From assembly GCF_009749405.1 (NCBI RefSeq), contig NZ_WBIQ01000008.1:124001-188000 (forward strand): DNA of 64,000 nt. The letters run 5' to 3'. The translations under genes and the position numbers were made by a program. The notes under the pieces are model-generated. The model did no database searches. It saw only the letters and a list, made by a program, of their open reading frames with translations, and was not told the origin of the DNA. Origin of the DNA: Agromyces lapidis (GTDB lineage: Bacteria > Actinomycetota > Actinomycetes > Actinomycetales > Microbacteriaceae). This document shows positions 44,125 to 55,708 of this stretch, piece by piece; the first letter of the stretch is position 1; each line of letters starts with the position of its first letter.

Positions 44125-45051
44125 ATGCTCTGGTACACCGGAAAGCGCCTCCTCCAAATCATCCCCGTGCTCCTCGGAGCCACCTTCCTCATCTACTTCA
44201 TGGTCTTCGCCATGCCGGGCGACCCGATCGCGGCGCTCTACGGCGATCGTCCGCCGGCCCCCGGTGTGATCGACCAGATCCGTGAGCAGTACCACCTGAA
44301 CGATCCGTTCATCGTGCAGTACTTCTACTACCTGCTCGGGATCTTCCAGGGTGACTTCGGCGTCACCTACTCGGGTCAGCCGGTCAACGAGGTGCTCGCC
44401 CGCACCTTCCCGGTGACGATCCGCCTCGCCCTCCTCGCGATCTTCTTCGAGATGGTCGCCGGCATCACCGTCGGCCTCATCAGCGGTCTGCGCAAGGGCG
44501 GCATCTTCGACGCGACCGGCCTCGCGGTGAGCCTCGTGCTCATCTCGCTGCCGATCTTCGTGCTCGGCTTCGTCGCCCAGTACTTCATGGGCATCCAGTG
44601 GGGCTGGTTCAGTCCCACGGTCGGCACCGGCGCCCCGCTCGAAGACCTGATCCTGCCGGCCATCGTGCTCGCGACGATCAGCTTCGCGCAGATCGTGCGG
44701 CTGACGCGCTCCTCGGTCATCGAGACCTCCAGCCTCGACTTCGTCCGTACGGCGTACAGCAAGGGGCTCACGCGACGACGCGTCGTCCCCGTGCACATCC
44801 TCCGCAACTCGCTGATCCCGGTGGTCACCTACCTCGGCACCGACTTCGGCACGCTGCTCGTGGGCGCGACCATCACCGAGGGCATCTTCAACGTGCCCGG
44901 CGTGGGTCGCACCCTCTATCAGGCGGTCATTCGAGGCGAAGGCCCCACGGTCGTGTCCTTCGTGACGATCATGGTGCTGCTGTACCTCGTCGTGAACCTC
45001 CTGATCGACCTTCTCTACGCCGTGCTCGACCCGAGGATCCGCTATGCCTGA
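44125..45051 (+). CDS. oligopeptide ABC transporter permease, DppB type
   Basis: 308 residues with six membrane helices. The N-terminal LQIIPVLLGATFLIYFMVF and the inner-loop EAA motif (ETSSLDFVRTAYSKGLTRRRVVPVHILRN-, read in two parts) are those of OppB/DppB permeases; the EAA loop docks on the ATPase. GAGGAGC lies before the ATG. It overlaps the next permease gene by 8 bp. With that partner it forms the membrane channel. Confidence 0.95.
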   Translation: MLWYTGKRLLQIIPVLLGATFLIYFMVFAMPGDPIAALYGDRPPAPGVIDQIREQYHLNDPFIVQYFYYLLGIFQGDFGVTYSGQPVNEVLARTFPVTIRLALLAIFFEMVAGITVGLISGLRKGGIFDATGLAVSLVLISLPIFVLGFVAQYFMGIQWGWFSPTVGTGAPLEDLILPAIVLATISFAQIVRLTRSSVIETSSLDFVRTAYSKGLTRRRVVPVHILRNSLIPVVTYLGTDFGTLLVGATITEGIFNVPGVGRTLYQAVIRGEGPTVVSFVTIMVLLYLVVNLLIDLLYAVLDPRIRYA

Positions 45052-46003
45052 CACGTCTTCATCGAAGCCCCGCATCGAGCACTACGTCGCTCCGCTCGAG
45101 GAGACGCCGCTCGAGGCCATCGACTCGGTCAAGGCCGAGGGCAAGCCCTCGAACCTCTGGATCGACGCCTGGCACGACCTGCGTCGTCGTCCGATGTTCT
45201 GGATCTCCTCCGCGCTGATCCTCCTCATCGTGTTCGTCGCGCTGTTCCCCGGCCTGTTCACGAACGAGTCCCCGAGCGAGGGCTGCCTGCTGGCGAACAG
45301 CAACGGCGCACCCGCCCCCGGGCACCCGCTCGGGTTCACCCGCCAGGGCTGCGACGTGTTCGCGCGCATCGTCTACGGCGCCAGCACCTCGCTGTCGGTC
45401 GGCATCATCGTGACGATCCTGGTGTTCACTCTCGGCGTGCTCTTCGGCGCGTTCGCGGGCTACTACGGCGGATGGGTCGACGGGGTGCTCTCGCGCCTCG
45501 GCGACATCTTCTTCTCGATCCCCTACATCCTCGCCGCGGTCGTCATCATGTCGGTGCTCGCGAACTACCGGAACGTGTGGGTCATCTCGCTCGCGATCGG
45601 TATCTTCGCGTGGCCGGCGACAGCACGTGTGCTGAGATCCGAGATCCTGCGCGTCAAGAACTCCGACTTCGTCACCGCCGCCACGGCGATCGGCGTCTCG
45701 CGGTTCAAGATCATGTGGGCTCACGTGGTGCCGAACTCGATCGCGCCGGTCATCGTGATCGCGACGATCTCGCTCGCGGGTGCGATCGTCGCCGAGGCGT
45801 CGCTCTCGTTCCTGGGTGTCGGACTGCCCTCGAGCATCATGTCGTGGGGCAATGACATCGCCCAGGCGCAGACGACGCTCCGCACCGCTCCGCAGGTGCT
45901 GATCTACCCGTCGATCGCGCTTTCCCTGACCGTGTTCTCGTTCATCATGCTCGGTGAAGTCATTCGAGACGCACTCGACCCGAAGGCGAGGGCACAGCGA
46001 TGA
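45044..46003 (+). CDS. oligopeptide ABC transporter permease, DppC type
   Basis: 319 residues. A cytoplasmic N-terminus of about 55 residues precedes six membrane helices. The DppC-type start of helix 1 is LRRRPMFWISSALILLIVFV. The EAA loop is SDFVTAATAIGVSRFKIMWAHVVPN, and the end LGEVIRDALDPKAR is canonical. It pairs with the DppB-type permease whose gene overlaps by 8 bp. Its stop overlaps the ATPase start (ATGA), so all membrane and ATPase components are translationally coupled. Confidence 0.95.
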   Translation: MPDTSSSKPRIEHYVAPLEETPLEAIDSVKAEGKPSNLWIDAWHDLRRRPMFWISSALILLIVFVALFPGLFTNESPSEGCLLANSNGAPAPGHPLGFTRQGCDVFARIVYGASTSLSVGIIVTILVFTLGVLFGAFAGYYGGWVDGVLSRLGDIFFSIPYILAAVVIMSVLANYRNVWVISLAIGIFAWPATARVLRSEILRVKNSDFVTAATAIGVSRFKIMWAHVVPNSIAPVIVIATISLAGAIVAEASLSFLGVGLPSSIMSWGNDIAQAQTTLRTAPQVLIYPSIALSLTVFSFIMLGEVIRDALDPKARAQR

Positions 46004-47718
46004 GCACCCCCCTGCTCCAAGTCAAAGACCTCGAGGTCGCATTCCGTACCCAGACCGGCCTCGTGCAGGCGGTCCGCGGGGTGAGTTTCACGCTCGAACG
46101 CGGCTCCAGCCTCGCGATCGTGGGCGAGTCGGGCTCAGGCAAGTCGACGACCGCGCACGCGATCATCAACCTGCTGCCGGGCACCGGCCACATCTCGGGC
46201 GGGCAGGTGCTGCTCGACGGGGAGGACCTGGCCAAGGCGTCGCAGAAGGAGATGGAGGAGATCCGCGGTCGCAAGATCGGGTTCGTCCCCCAGGACCCGA
46301 TGTCGAACCTCAACCCGGTGTGGTCGATCGGCTTCCAGGTCGAGGAGGCGATCCGTGCGAACGGCATCGCCAGCGGCCGCAAAGAGGTCAAGCAGCGCGC
46401 GATCCAGGTCTTGAAAGAGGCCGGCCTGCACGACGCCGACCGGCGTCTCAAGCAGTTCCCGCACCAGTTCTCGGGCGGCATGCGCCAGCGCGTGCTCATC
46501 GGCATGGGTCTCGCGGCGAACCCGCAGCTCCTGATCGCCGACGAGCCGACCTCGGCGCTCGACGTGACGGTGCAGCGGGTCATCCTCGACCACCTCGAGT
46601 CGCTCACCCGCGAACTCGGCACGACGCTGCTGTTCATCACGCACGACCTCGGCCTCGCGGCCGAGCGCGCCGAGCAGCTCCTCGTCATGTACAAGGGCCA
46701 GGTCGTCGAGTCGGGCCCCTCGGCCCAGATCCTGCAGAACCCGCAGCACCCGTACACGCAGCGACTCGTCGCCGCCGCCCCGAGCCTCGCCTCGCGGCGC
46801 ATCCAGGCGACGGGCAGCATCTCGGCGGCCGAGTCGGCCATCGCTACCGACGCTTCGTCGGCTGCGGGCGAGGCGATCGACCTCATCGCGACCGCCGAGG
46901 CCCGCGCCGAGGCACTCGAGGCCGCGGCCTCGCAGCCGCCGGCGATCGTGGTCGAGAACCTGACGAAGGTGTTCAAGATCCGCGGGTCGGGCGACTTCAC
47001 CGCGGTCGACGACGTCTCGTTCCAGATCGCGAAGGGCACCACCACGGCGCTCGTCGGCGAGTCGGGCTCGGGCAAGTCGACCGTCGCGAAGATGCTGCTG
47101 AAGCTCGAAGACGCGACGAGCGGCAAGATCGTCGTCGGCGGCCACGACCTCGCGAGCGTGAGCGGCAGAGAGATGTTCGGTCTCCGCAGCCGCATGCAGC
47201 CGGTCTTCCAGGACCCGTACGGTTCGCTGAACCCGCTGCGCAACATCGGCAACACCATCGCCGAGCCGTTGACGACGCACAAGATCGGCACGGCGGCGTC
47301 GCGTCGCGAGCGCGTGTTCGAGCTGCTCGACCAGGTGTCGCTGCCGCGCACGCTGGTCAGCCGCTACCCGAACGAGCTCTCGGGCGGCCAGCGTCAGCGC
47401 ATCGCCATCGCGCGTGCGCTCGCGCTGAAGCCCGAGATCGTCATCCTCGACGAGGCGGTCTCGGCGCTCGACGTGCTCGTGCAGGCGCAGATCCTGCGTC
47501 TGCTCGCCGAGTTGCAGGCCGAGCTCAACCTGACGTACCTCTTCATCACCCACGACCTCGCGGTCGTGCGCGTCATCGCCGACAATGTCTGCGTGATGCA
47601 GAAGGGTCGTATCGTCGAGGCGGCGACCACCGACGAGGTGTTCGACAACCCCAAGGAGCAGTACACCCGCGACCTGCTCGCGGCCATCCCGGGCGCGAAC
47701 ATCAAGCTCGGGGCGTAG
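46000..47718 (+). CDS. oligopeptide ABC transporter, fused DppD-DppF ATPase
   Basis: 572 residues with two complete ABC domains on one chain. Domain 1 (about 1-265): Walker A GESGSGKST, signature FSGGMRQR, Walker B LLIADEPTSALDV. Domain 2 (about 310-572): GESGSGKST, LSGGQRQR and IVILDEAVSALDV, where DEP is replaced by DEA. Each has the C-terminal peptide-transporter extension (NPQHPYTQRL and NPKEQYTRDLL). In many bacteria these are separate DppD and DppF proteins; the fusion is common in actinobacteria. An Ala/Glu-rich linker (about 268-308) joins the halves. Its start lies within the permease stop codon. Confidence 0.95.
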   Translation: MSTPLLQVKDLEVAFRTQTGLVQAVRGVSFTLERGSSLAIVGESGSGKSTTAHAIINLLPGTGHISGGQVLLDGEDLAKASQKEMEEIRGRKIGFVPQDPMSNLNPVWSIGFQVEEAIRANGIASGRKEVKQRAIQVLKEAGLHDADRRLKQFPHQFSGGMRQRVLIGMGLAANPQLLIADEPTSALDVTVQRVILDHLESLTRELGTTLLFITHDLGLAAERAEQLLVMYKGQVVESGPSAQILQNPQHPYTQRLVAAAPSLASRRIQATGSISAAESAIATDASSAAGEAIDLIATAEARAEALEAAASQPPAIVVENLTKVFKIRGSGDFTAVDDVSFQIAKGTTTALVGESGSGKSTVAKMLLKLEDATSGKIVVGGHDLASVSGREMFGLRSRMQPVFQDPYGSLNPLRNIGNTIAEPLTTHKIGTAASRRERVFELLDQVSLPRTLVSRYPNELSGGQRQRIAIARALALKPEIVILDEAVSALDVLVQAQILRLLAELQAELNLTYLFITHDLAVVRVIADNVCVMQKGRIVEAATTDEVFDNPKEQYTRDLLAAIPGANIKLGA

Positions 47719-47731
47719 CTCCGCACGCCGA

Positions 47732-47768
47732 GAACGCCCGGCATCCGACCCTCGGATGCCGGGCGTTC
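47732..47768 (+). terminator. terminator of the oligopeptide transporter operon
   Basis: A perfect 17-bp stem, GAACGCCCGGCATCCGA with its complement, around CCC, 13 bp past the stop. The arms contain the GGCATCC/GGATGCC word seen in two other terminators of this window. Confidence 0.85.
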
Positions 47769-47930
47769 GGCATTCACCCGGGTGCGCACGGTAGGATTGC
47801 TTGGCGCGAACCGTCGATTCACGGTCGTCCGCGCTCCCACAGACTCCCATCCAGCGCATCCGCGGTGCCCGGCCGAGCCCGTTTCCGGGCGGCCTGACCG
47901 ACCGGATGCCTCACCGCGAGGAACCCATCC

Positions 47931-49835
<1,905 letters not shown>

Positions 49836-49857
49836 TCGGCAGCAGCCGACGCAACTG

Positions 49858-49897
49858 AACGCGGATGCCACGGGGTCGCCCCCGTGGCATCCGCGTT
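49858..49897 (+). terminator. strong hairpin terminator after typA
   Basis: A perfect 18-bp stem (AACGCGGATGCCACGGGG with its complement) around TCGC, 22 bp past the stop, followed by TCGCG after two U residues. The inner 13 bp of the arm match the terminator at 14.2 kb. Confidence 0.85.
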
Positions 49898-50039
49898 TCG
49901 CGTTCGTGGGGTGCCCGGCTTTCATGCATGCGTATCGGAGGTTTCTCCCAGAATCGCTGCGTACGGTACATGAGTTCGTCTCGACATCGAGAGAACTTCC
50001 CCCGCCACGAAACCCGACCCCCTCGATACGTAACCTGTG

Positions 50040-50837
50040 ATGACTTCCTTCCCCCAACGCGGCCGCCGCGCGGCCATTTCCACCCCTGCTCCCGCGACGC
50101 CCCCGCGTCGCCGGCGCATCCTTCCCCGCTTCGACGCACGCCAGACCTTCTCGGTGATCGCCATGGCCTTCACCGGCGGCATGATCGTCGCGACGAGCGT
50201 GCCCGCACTCGCGGTCACCGCGACCGACGTCGAGCAGCGCGCCTCGGTGTACGCCCCCGTCGAAGACACGGTGAGCTTCACCCCGCAGACCGTCGAGGTC
50301 GGCAGCGAGGCGGTCGAATCGACCCTCGCCTCCGAGGCCTACGACGTGCATGAGGCGCCGCCGCCCATCGTCTCGCAGGTCGCCAGTGTCGGCGCCGTCT
50401 CGCTCGTCGAGACCGGCGCCGTCGTCTGGCCGGTGCAGAACCCCGACCGGCGTAGCTCGGGCTTCGGCCCGCGTGACGCACCCTGCGCGGGCTGCTCGAC
50501 GAACCACGACGGCGTCGACTTCAACCCCGGTGACGGCACCCCGGTCGTCTCGATCGCCGACGGCGTCGTCGTGCTGGCGACCGAGAACGGCGGCGGACTC
50601 GGCGTGAACGTCGAGGTGCAGCACAACATCGGCGGCCAGGTCGTCACGAGTTCGTACGCCCACATGCAGTTCGGCTCGCTCCAGGTCTCGGAGGGCCAGC
50701 GCATCAGCGCCGGTCAGCAGATCGGCCTCGTGGGCACGACCGGCCAGTCGACCGGTCCGCACCTTCACCTCGAGATGTTCGGCAGCGACGGCGTGCGCTT
50801 CGACGGCTTCGCCTGGCTCGCCGCGCACGTCGGCTGA
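50040..50837 (+). CDS. secreted M23 family zinc peptidase
   Basis: 265 residues. An Arg-rich N-terminus precedes a long signal or anchor segment (FSVIAMAFTGGMIVATSVPALAV, about 38-60). The LytM/M23 domain (about 135-262) keeps NHDGVDFNPGDGTPV (first His and Asp), SYAHMQFG and GPHLHLE (HxH). It should cut peptide cross-links in the wall. It lacks the binding repeats of the 10-kb M23 protein. A CAGCS cysteine pair lies just before the first metal motif, as in the other protein. No ribosome-binding site precedes the start; an in-frame GTG lies one codon upstream, so the exact start is uncertain. Confidence 0.88.
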   Translation: MTSFPQRGRRAAISTPAPATPPRRRRILPRFDARQTFSVIAMAFTGGMIVATSVPALAVTATDVEQRASVYAPVEDTVSFTPQTVEVGSEAVESTLASEAYDVHEAPPPIVSQVASVGAVSLVETGAVVWPVQNPDRRSSGFGPRDAPCAGCSTNHDGVDFNPGDGTPVVSIADGVVVLATENGGGLGVNVEVQHNIGGQVVTSSYAHMQFGSLQVSEGQRISAGQQIGLVGTTGQSTGPHLHLEMFGSDGVRFDGFAWLAAHVG

Positions 50838-50860
50838 GCCGAGGTCGCCGAGCCGATCGA

Positions 50861-50899
50861 CGAGCCCGCCGAGACCCAGTGAGGGCCTCGGCGGGCTCG
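50861..50899. terminator. bidirectional terminator between convergent genes
   Basis: A 13-bp perfect stem (CGAGCCCGCCGAG with its complement) and a 13-nt loop, between the M23 gene stop and the enoyl-CoA hydratase stop. Confidence 0.65.
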
Positions 50900-50914
50900 A
50901 TCCGTCTCTCGCGC

Positions 50915-51730
50915 CTACGCGCCCGTGAAGCGGGGCTCGCGCTTCTCGAGGAAGGCCGCCACGCCCTCGCGCATGTCGTCGGTGCGGAACGCGTCGCCGA
51001 ATGCGGCGATCTCGAGCAGCGTCGCCGTCGCCGTGGGCTGCCCCGTGGCATCCACGAGCACCCGCTTGGCGAGGCCGACCGCGGGCGCGGCGTTCTGGGC
51101 GATGAGCTCGAGCGTCTCGCGGGCGCCGGCGAAGAGCGCCTCGCGATCGGCGAAGCGGCGGGCGACGAGGCCGGCCGCGACGGCCTCCTCGATGCCGATC
51201 CGGCGGCCGGTGTAGATGAGCTCCTTCGCGAGTGCGAGTCCGACGGCGCGGGGCAGTCGCACGGTGCCGCCGAAGCCGGGGATGAGACCGAGCTTCACCT
51301 CGGGCTGGCCGAAGCTCGAGGCATCCGTGGCGTAGATGAAGTCGCAGGCGAGCGCGAGCTCGAGGCCGCCGCCGAGCGCGAAGCCGTCGACGCAGGCGAT
51401 CACGGGGGCCGGCAGCGACTCGATGATGGCGGCGACGCGGTGGCCGGCGTCGGCGGCCTCCTCGCCCTCGGCGGGCGTGTGCCCGGCCAGCGCGCGCAGG
51501 TCGGCACCCGCCACGAAGGCCCGCCCGCCGGCGCCCGTGAGCAGCGCGCCCCGGACGGCGGGGCCCTCGTCTGCGAGCCCGGCGAAGGCGTCGGCGAGAG
51601 CGGCGAGCACCGCGGGGGAGAGGGCGTTGAGGGCCGCGGGGCGGTCGATGGTGACGATCGCGAACGGCCCGTCGCGCTCGACGCGCACCTCGGGCTGCTC
51701 GGCCGTCGCGGGGCTCGTGCCATCGGTCAT
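50915..51730 (-). CDS. enoyl-CoA hydratase/isomerase family protein
   Basis: 271 residues of the crotonase fold. The CoA-binding and oxyanion region is [14 protein letters not shown] and [20 protein letters not shown], and both catalytic glutamate positions seem kept: E in ALGGGLELA and E in [20 protein letters not shown]. It would hydrate 2-enoyl-CoA in beta-oxidation or a related route; the [12 protein letters not shown] block is typical of short-chain enoyl-CoA hydratases. GAGAGG lies upstream of the ATG. It is divergent from the lipoprotein gene and convergent with the M23 peptidase. Confidence 0.93.
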   Translation of the reverse strand: MTDGTSPATAEQPEVRVERDGPFAIVTIDRPAALNALSPAVLAALADAFAGLADEGPAVRGALLTGAGGRAFVAGADLRALAGHTPAEGEEAADAGHRVAAIIESLPAPVIACVDGFALGGGLELALACDFIYATDASSFGQPEVKLGLIPGFGGTVRLPRAVGLALAKELIYTGRRIGIEEAVAAGLVARRFADREALFAGARETLELIAQNAAPAVGLAKRVLVDATGQPTATATLLEIAAFGDAFRTDDMREGVAAFLEKREPRFTGA

Positions 51731-51816
51731 CGTCGTCGATCCTCTCCGTCGGGCGGTGTCGGATCCACGCTACGGCACCCGTCGCGCCGAAGGCACGCCC
51801 CGGTAGACTCGGAGCC

Positions 51817-52266
51817 ATGTCCAGGAGCCTCGTCACCGCACGCCGGGCCGCCGCGGCCGTCGCGATCGCCGCGCTGTCCACCGCACTCTTCGCCGGCTGC
51901 GCCAACCCGATCGAAGACCTCGTGAACCAGGGCGTCGAGGGTGCGATCGAAGACGCCACCGGCGGCGAGGTCAGCCTCGACGGCGAGCTGCCCAGCGACT
52001 TCCCGTCCGAGATCCCCCTCGTCGACGGCGAGATCGCGCTCGGTGCAGGCACGGGCGGCGCCGACGGCTGGATCGTGATGATCACCACGACCGCAGCCGA
52101 CCCGATCGCCGACGCGGTCGCGAAGCTCGAGGCCGCCGGCTTCACGAAGAACACCGAGCTCTCGGGCAGCGGCGCCGACGCGCTCGTGTACTCGAACGGC
52201 ACGTACCTCGTGCTCCTCGCCGCCGACGGCGAGACGGTCTCCTACACGGTCACGACGGCACCGTGA
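51817..52266 (+). CDS. small lipoprotein of unknown function
   Basis: 149 residues. A twin-Arg-free signal peptide ends in a lipobox ALFAGC, giving lipidated Cys28. The mature part begins with an acidic amphipathic stretch (NPIEDLVNQGVEGAIEDATG) and a small alpha/beta domain with GWIVMITTTAADPIADAVAKL and TYLVLLAADG. No family recognised. TAGACT lies 7 nt before the ATG, a leaderless arrangement, although GGAG is also present within that gap. Its stop overlaps the next gene (GTGA), so the two are co-translated. Confidence 0.8.
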   Translation: MSRSLVTARRAAAAVAIAALSTALFAGCANPIEDLVNQGVEGAIEDATGGEVSLDGELPSDFPSEIPLVDGEIALGAGTGGADGWIVMITTTAADPIADAVAKLEAAGFTKNTELSGSGADALVYSNGTYLVLLAADGETVSYTVTTAP

Positions 52267-52691
52267 GCGGCGACGCGGAGACGGGGAGCCTCTCGCTCGC
52301 CAGCCGGATCGGCGGGCTGCTGATCTCGGCGGTGGTGGGCGTCGTCTACGGTGCGGTCGCGACCGTCGGGCACCGGCACGTGCTCCGCATCGGCGAGGTC
52401 ATGATCCCGTGGGGGCTCGTCGCAGCGCTCGTCGGCGTCGCCGCCCTGCTCCTCGGCATCCGGCTCCTGACCCATGGCCGTGCGACCGCCGCCGCTGCCG
52501 CGGCCGGCATCGTCATCATCGTCGCCGTCCTCACGCTGCCGGGCCCAGGCGGCTCGGTGCTCGTCGCGGGCGATCTCGCCGGCACCGTATGGGCGGTCGC
52601 TCCGGCCCTGATCGGCGTGCTCATCGTGGCCTGGCCCGAGTTGCCCTCGCGTTCGCGCCGCTCGCGCGCGGCCGCCGACGTGCACGCATAG
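52263..52691 (+). CDS. four-helix membrane protein of unknown function
   Basis: 142 residues from a GTG that overlaps the lipoprotein stop (GTGA). Four hydrophobic segments (about 14-35, 48-68, 74-92 and 100-122) are followed by a basic cytoplasmic tail RSRRSRAAA. No catalytic or transport motif is visible, and I do not assign a family. The coupled lipoprotein suggests an envelope role. The stop codon TAG is the start of a TAGACT hexamer that may be the -10 of the downstream ferredoxin gene. Confidence 0.75.
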   Translation: MSGDAETGSLSLASRIGGLLISAVVGVVYGAVATVGHRHVLRIGEVMIPWGLVAALVGVAALLLGIRLLTHGRATAAAAAAGIVIIVAVLTLPGPGGSVLVAGDLAGTVWAVAPALIGVLIVAWPELPSRSRRSRAAADVHA

Positions 52692-52729
52692 ACTGAAGTC
52701 CCCGCCTCTTCGAAGGAGCACGAACCACC

Positions 52730-53071
52730 GTGACCTATGTCATCGCCCTCCCGTGCGTCGATGTGAAAGACCGCGCCTGCATCGACGAGTGCCCGGTCGA
52801 CTGCATCTACGAGGGTGAGCGTTCGCTCTACATCCACCCCGACGAGTGCGTCGACTGCGGTGCGTGCGAGCCGGTGTGCCCGGTCGAGGCCATCTACTAC
52901 GAAGACGACCTGCCCGACGAGTGGGCCGACTACTACAAGGCCAACGTCGAGTTCTTCGAGATCTCGACCGCCGCGGTCGAGGCGGTCGGCTCGCCCGGCG
53001 GCGCCGCGAAGATCGGGGTCATCGCGATGGACCACCCGATCATCGCCGCTCTCCCGCCGCAGGGCCACTGA
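52730..53071 (+). CDS. fdxA: 7Fe ferredoxin
   Basis: 113 residues. The cysteine set [17 protein letters not shown], then [19 protein letters not shown], gives one 3Fe-4S and one 4Fe-4S cluster as in actinobacterial FdxA. The C-terminal half has the usual [13 protein letters not shown]. It carries electrons to cytosolic partners, in relatives including cytochrome P450 systems. The GTG start has AAGGAG 12 bp upstream. It is immediately followed by dapC (2 bp), a gene order typical of high-GC actinobacteria. Confidence 0.95.
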   Translation: MTYVIALPCVDVKDRACIDECPVDCIYEGERSLYIHPDECVDCGACEPVCPVEAIYYEDDLPDEWADYYKANVEFFEISTAAVEAVGSPGGAAKIGVIAMDHPIIAALPPQGH

Positions 53072-53073
53072 CC

Positions 53074-54189
53074 GTGGCTGGGCGCGAGCTGCCCGACTAC
53101 CCGTGGGACCTCATGGTCCCGTACCGCGAGCGCGCCGCGGCGCACGCGGGCGGTGTCGTCGACCTGTCGATCGGCTCGCCCGTCGACGAGACGCCCGCCG
53201 TCGTGCGCGAGGCGCTCGCCGCCGCGAGCGACGCCCACGCCTATCCGCAGACGGTCGGCACCGACGAGCTGCGCGACGAGATCGTCGCCTGGTTCGCGCG
53301 GCGCCGCGGGGTGACCGGGCTCAGCCGCGAGAACGTGCTGCCGACGGTCGGCTCGAAAGAGCTCGTCGCGCTGCTGCCGTTCCTGCTCGGGCTCGGCGAG
53401 GGCGATGTCGTGGTGCACCCGAAGGCCGCCTACCCGAGCTACGAGATGGGCGCGGTGCTCGTCGGGGCGACCGCGATGGCGAGCGACGACCCGGCGGAGT
53501 GGCCCGCCGCCACGAAGCTCGTGTGGCTGAACAGCCCGGGCAACCCCGACGGCCGCGTGCTGTCGATCGACGAGCTGCGGGCGGCGCGCGAGCGCACCCT
53601 CGAGCTCGACGCGGTCATCGTCGGCGACGAGTGCTACGCCGAGCTCGGCTGGGCGGGCGAATGGGCTGACACCCCGGTGCCGAGCCTGCTCGACCCCCGC
53701 GTCGTCGGCGACAGCCGTCGCAACACCCTCGTCGCGTACTCGCTCTCGAAGCAGTCGAACATGGCCGGGTATCGCACCGCGTTCCTCGCCGGCTGCCGCA
53801 CGGTGCTGGGCCGGCTCACGAACGTGCGCAAGCACGCCGGGCTCATGCTCGCTCAGCCGCTCCAGCAGGCGATGATCGCCGCGCTCCGCGACGACACCCA
53901 CGTCGCCGAGCAGAAGGCGCGCTATCGCGCCCGCCGGGCGCAGCTGCTGCCGGCACTCGAGGCCGCCGGGTTCCGCATCGACCGCAGTGAGGCCGGGCTC
54001 TACCTCTGGGCGACCGAGGGGCGCGACGCCTGGGAGTCGATCGGCCGGTTGGCCGACCTCGGCATCATCGGTGGCCCCGGGCATTTCTACGGGGTGCATC
54101 ACCCCGAGCACGTGCGACTCTCGCTCACCGCGAGCGACGAGCGCATCGCCGCCGCGGCCGAGCGCCTGCGTGCGGCGGCGGGTTCGTAG
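53074..54189 (+). CDS. dapC: N-succinyldiaminopimelate aminotransferase
   Basis: 371 residues, fold-type I PLP aminotransferase. N-terminal LPDYPWDLMVPYRERAAAHA and the substrate loop SIGSPVDETPAVV are typical of actinobacterial DapC. The PLP lysine is in YSLSKQSNMAGYR (about 225), with LNSPGNPDGRV and the C-terminal Arg in HVRLSLT. It converts N-succinyl-2-amino-6-ketopimelate to N-succinyl-LL-diaminopimelate in the lysine/meso-DAP pathway. The GTG lies 2 bp past the ferredoxin stop. The DapD enzyme one step earlier is encoded about 4.3 kb downstream, in opposite orientation. Confidence 0.92.
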   Translation: MAGRELPDYPWDLMVPYRERAAAHAGGVVDLSIGSPVDETPAVVREALAAASDAHAYPQTVGTDELRDEIVAWFARRRGVTGLSRENVLPTVGSKELVALLPFLLGLGEGDVVVHPKAAYPSYEMGAVLVGATAMASDDPAEWPAATKLVWLNSPGNPDGRVLSIDELRAARERTLELDAVIVGDECYAELGWAGEWADTPVPSLLDPRVVGDSRRNTLVAYSLSKQSNMAGYRTAFLAGCRTVLGRLTNVRKHAGLMLAQPLQQAMIAALRDDTHVAEQKARYRARRAQLLPALEAAGFRIDRSEAGLYLWATEGRDAWESIGRLADLGIIGGPGHFYGVHHPEHVRLSLTASDERIAAAAERLRAAAGS

Positions 54190-54369
54190 CATCCGGCTCA
54201 CGGCGGGTCATCCGGTCACTGTGATGACCAGCCAATGTATACAAGGTTCTCTTGGTGGATGCGACAGTGTGCCCCGAGCACGTCTAGGCTGTAGGTCGGG
54301 CCGCAGCCGACCCTACGCCGACGGCCCTGAAAGCAGGTGACCGCGCAAGTGACGATCACAGGAGGCGCC

Positions 54370-55680
54370 GTGAGCGACGTCGAGAACCCCGCGGCGGGGC
54401 AGAACCCCGAGACCGCAACCCTCAGCTTCCCCGGCGGAGCCGCCGAGTTCCCGGTTCGACGCGCCGTCGAGGGCAATTCCAGCCTCGACCTCTCGACGCT
54501 GACCCGGCAGACCGGCCTCACCGGCCTCGACTACGGGTTCGTCAACACCGCGTCGACGCGGTCGGCGATCACCTACATCGACGGCGAGCAGGGCATCCTC
54601 CGCTACCGCGGCTACCCGATCGAGGAGCTCGCCGAGCACTCGACCTTCCTCGAGGTCGCCTGGCTGCTCATCTACGGCGAACTGCCGAGCGCCGACCAGC
54701 TCGCCGAGTTCGACGAGAAGGTGCGCCGCCACACGCTGCTGCACGAAGACCTCAAGCGCTTCTTCTCGGCGCTGCCGCACACCGCGCACCCGATGTCGGT
54801 GCTGTCGAGCGCGGTCGCGGCGCTGTCGACCTACTACGAGGACTCGTCCGACCCGCACGACCCCGACCACGTCGAGCTGACGACGCTGCGCCTGCTCGCG
54901 AAGCTGCCGGTGATCGCCGCCTACGCGCACAAGAAGAGCCTCGGGCAGGCGTTCCTCTACCCCGACAACTCGCTCGACTTCGTGCCGAACTTCCTCCGCC
55001 TGAACTTCGGCAACATGGCCGAGCCGTACCACATCGACCCGACGCTCGCGAAGGCGCTCGACCGCCTGCTCATCCTGCACGAGGACCACGAGCAGAACGC
55101 GTCGACCTCGACGGTGCGCCTCGTCGGCTCGACCGGCGCCAACCTGTACTCCTCGATCTCCGCCGGCATCCAGGCGCTCTCGGGCCCGCTGCACGGCGGT
55201 GCGAACGAGGCCGTGCTGCAGATGCTCGCCCGCATCCAGGAGTCGGGCGAGGGCGTCGGCCGCTTCGTCGAGCGCGTGAAGAACAAGGAGGACGGGGTGA
55301 AGCTCATGGGCTTCGGTCACCGCGTCTACAAGAACTACGACCCGCGCGCGAAGATCGTGAAGCAGTCGGCCGACGCGGTGCTCGAGAGCCTCGGGGTCGA
55401 CGACCCGCTGCTCGACATCGCCAAGGAGCTCGAGCAGTTCGCCCTGCAGGACGACTACTTCAAGGAGCGCCGACTCTACCCGAACGTCGACTTCTACACC
55501 GGCGTCATCTACAAGGCGATGGGCTTCCCGACGCGCATGTTCACCGTGCTCTTCGCGATCGGCCGTCTGCCCGGCTGGATCGCCCACTGGCGCGAGATGA
55601 ACCTCGACCCGCAGACGAAGATCGGCCGCCCGCAGCAGCTGTACACGGGCGAGCCCGAACGGCACTACCCGGGCGTCTGA
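54370..55680 (+). CDS. gltA: citrate synthase (type II)
   Basis: 436 residues from a GTG with AGGAGG 4 bp before it. A GTG 33 bp upstream lacks a ribosome-binding site. Catalytic residues are the His in LHEDHEQNAST, the His in GPLHGGANEAV, and the Asp in YPNVDFYTGV; the GFGHRVYKNYDPRA loop binds oxaloacetate. It makes citrate from acetyl-CoA and oxaloacetate at the entry of the TCA cycle. Length and the large-subunit style N-terminus indicate the hexameric type II form. TAGGCT (54285-54290) is a possible -10 with an 80-nt leader. Confidence 0.95.
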   Translation: MSDVENPAAGQNPETATLSFPGGAAEFPVRRAVEGNSSLDLSTLTRQTGLTGLDYGFVNTASTRSAITYIDGEQGILRYRGYPIEELAEHSTFLEVAWLLIYGELPSADQLAEFDEKVRRHTLLHEDLKRFFSALPHTAHPMSVLSSAVAALSTYYEDSSDPHDPDHVELTTLRLLAKLPVIAAYAHKKSLGQAFLYPDNSLDFVPNFLRLNFGNMAEPYHIDPTLAKALDRLLILHEDHEQNASTSTVRLVGSTGANLYSSISAGIQALSGPLHGGANEAVLQMLARIQESGEGVGRFVERVKNKEDGVKLMGFGHRVYKNYDPRAKIVKQSADAVLESLGVDDPLLDIAKELEQFALQDDYFKERRLYPNVDFYTGVIYKAMGFPTRMFTVLFAIGRLPGWIAHWREMNLDPQTKIGRPQQLYTGEPERHYPGV

Positions 55681-55708
55681 GTCCGGCCCGCGCCGAACAC
55701 TCGAACGC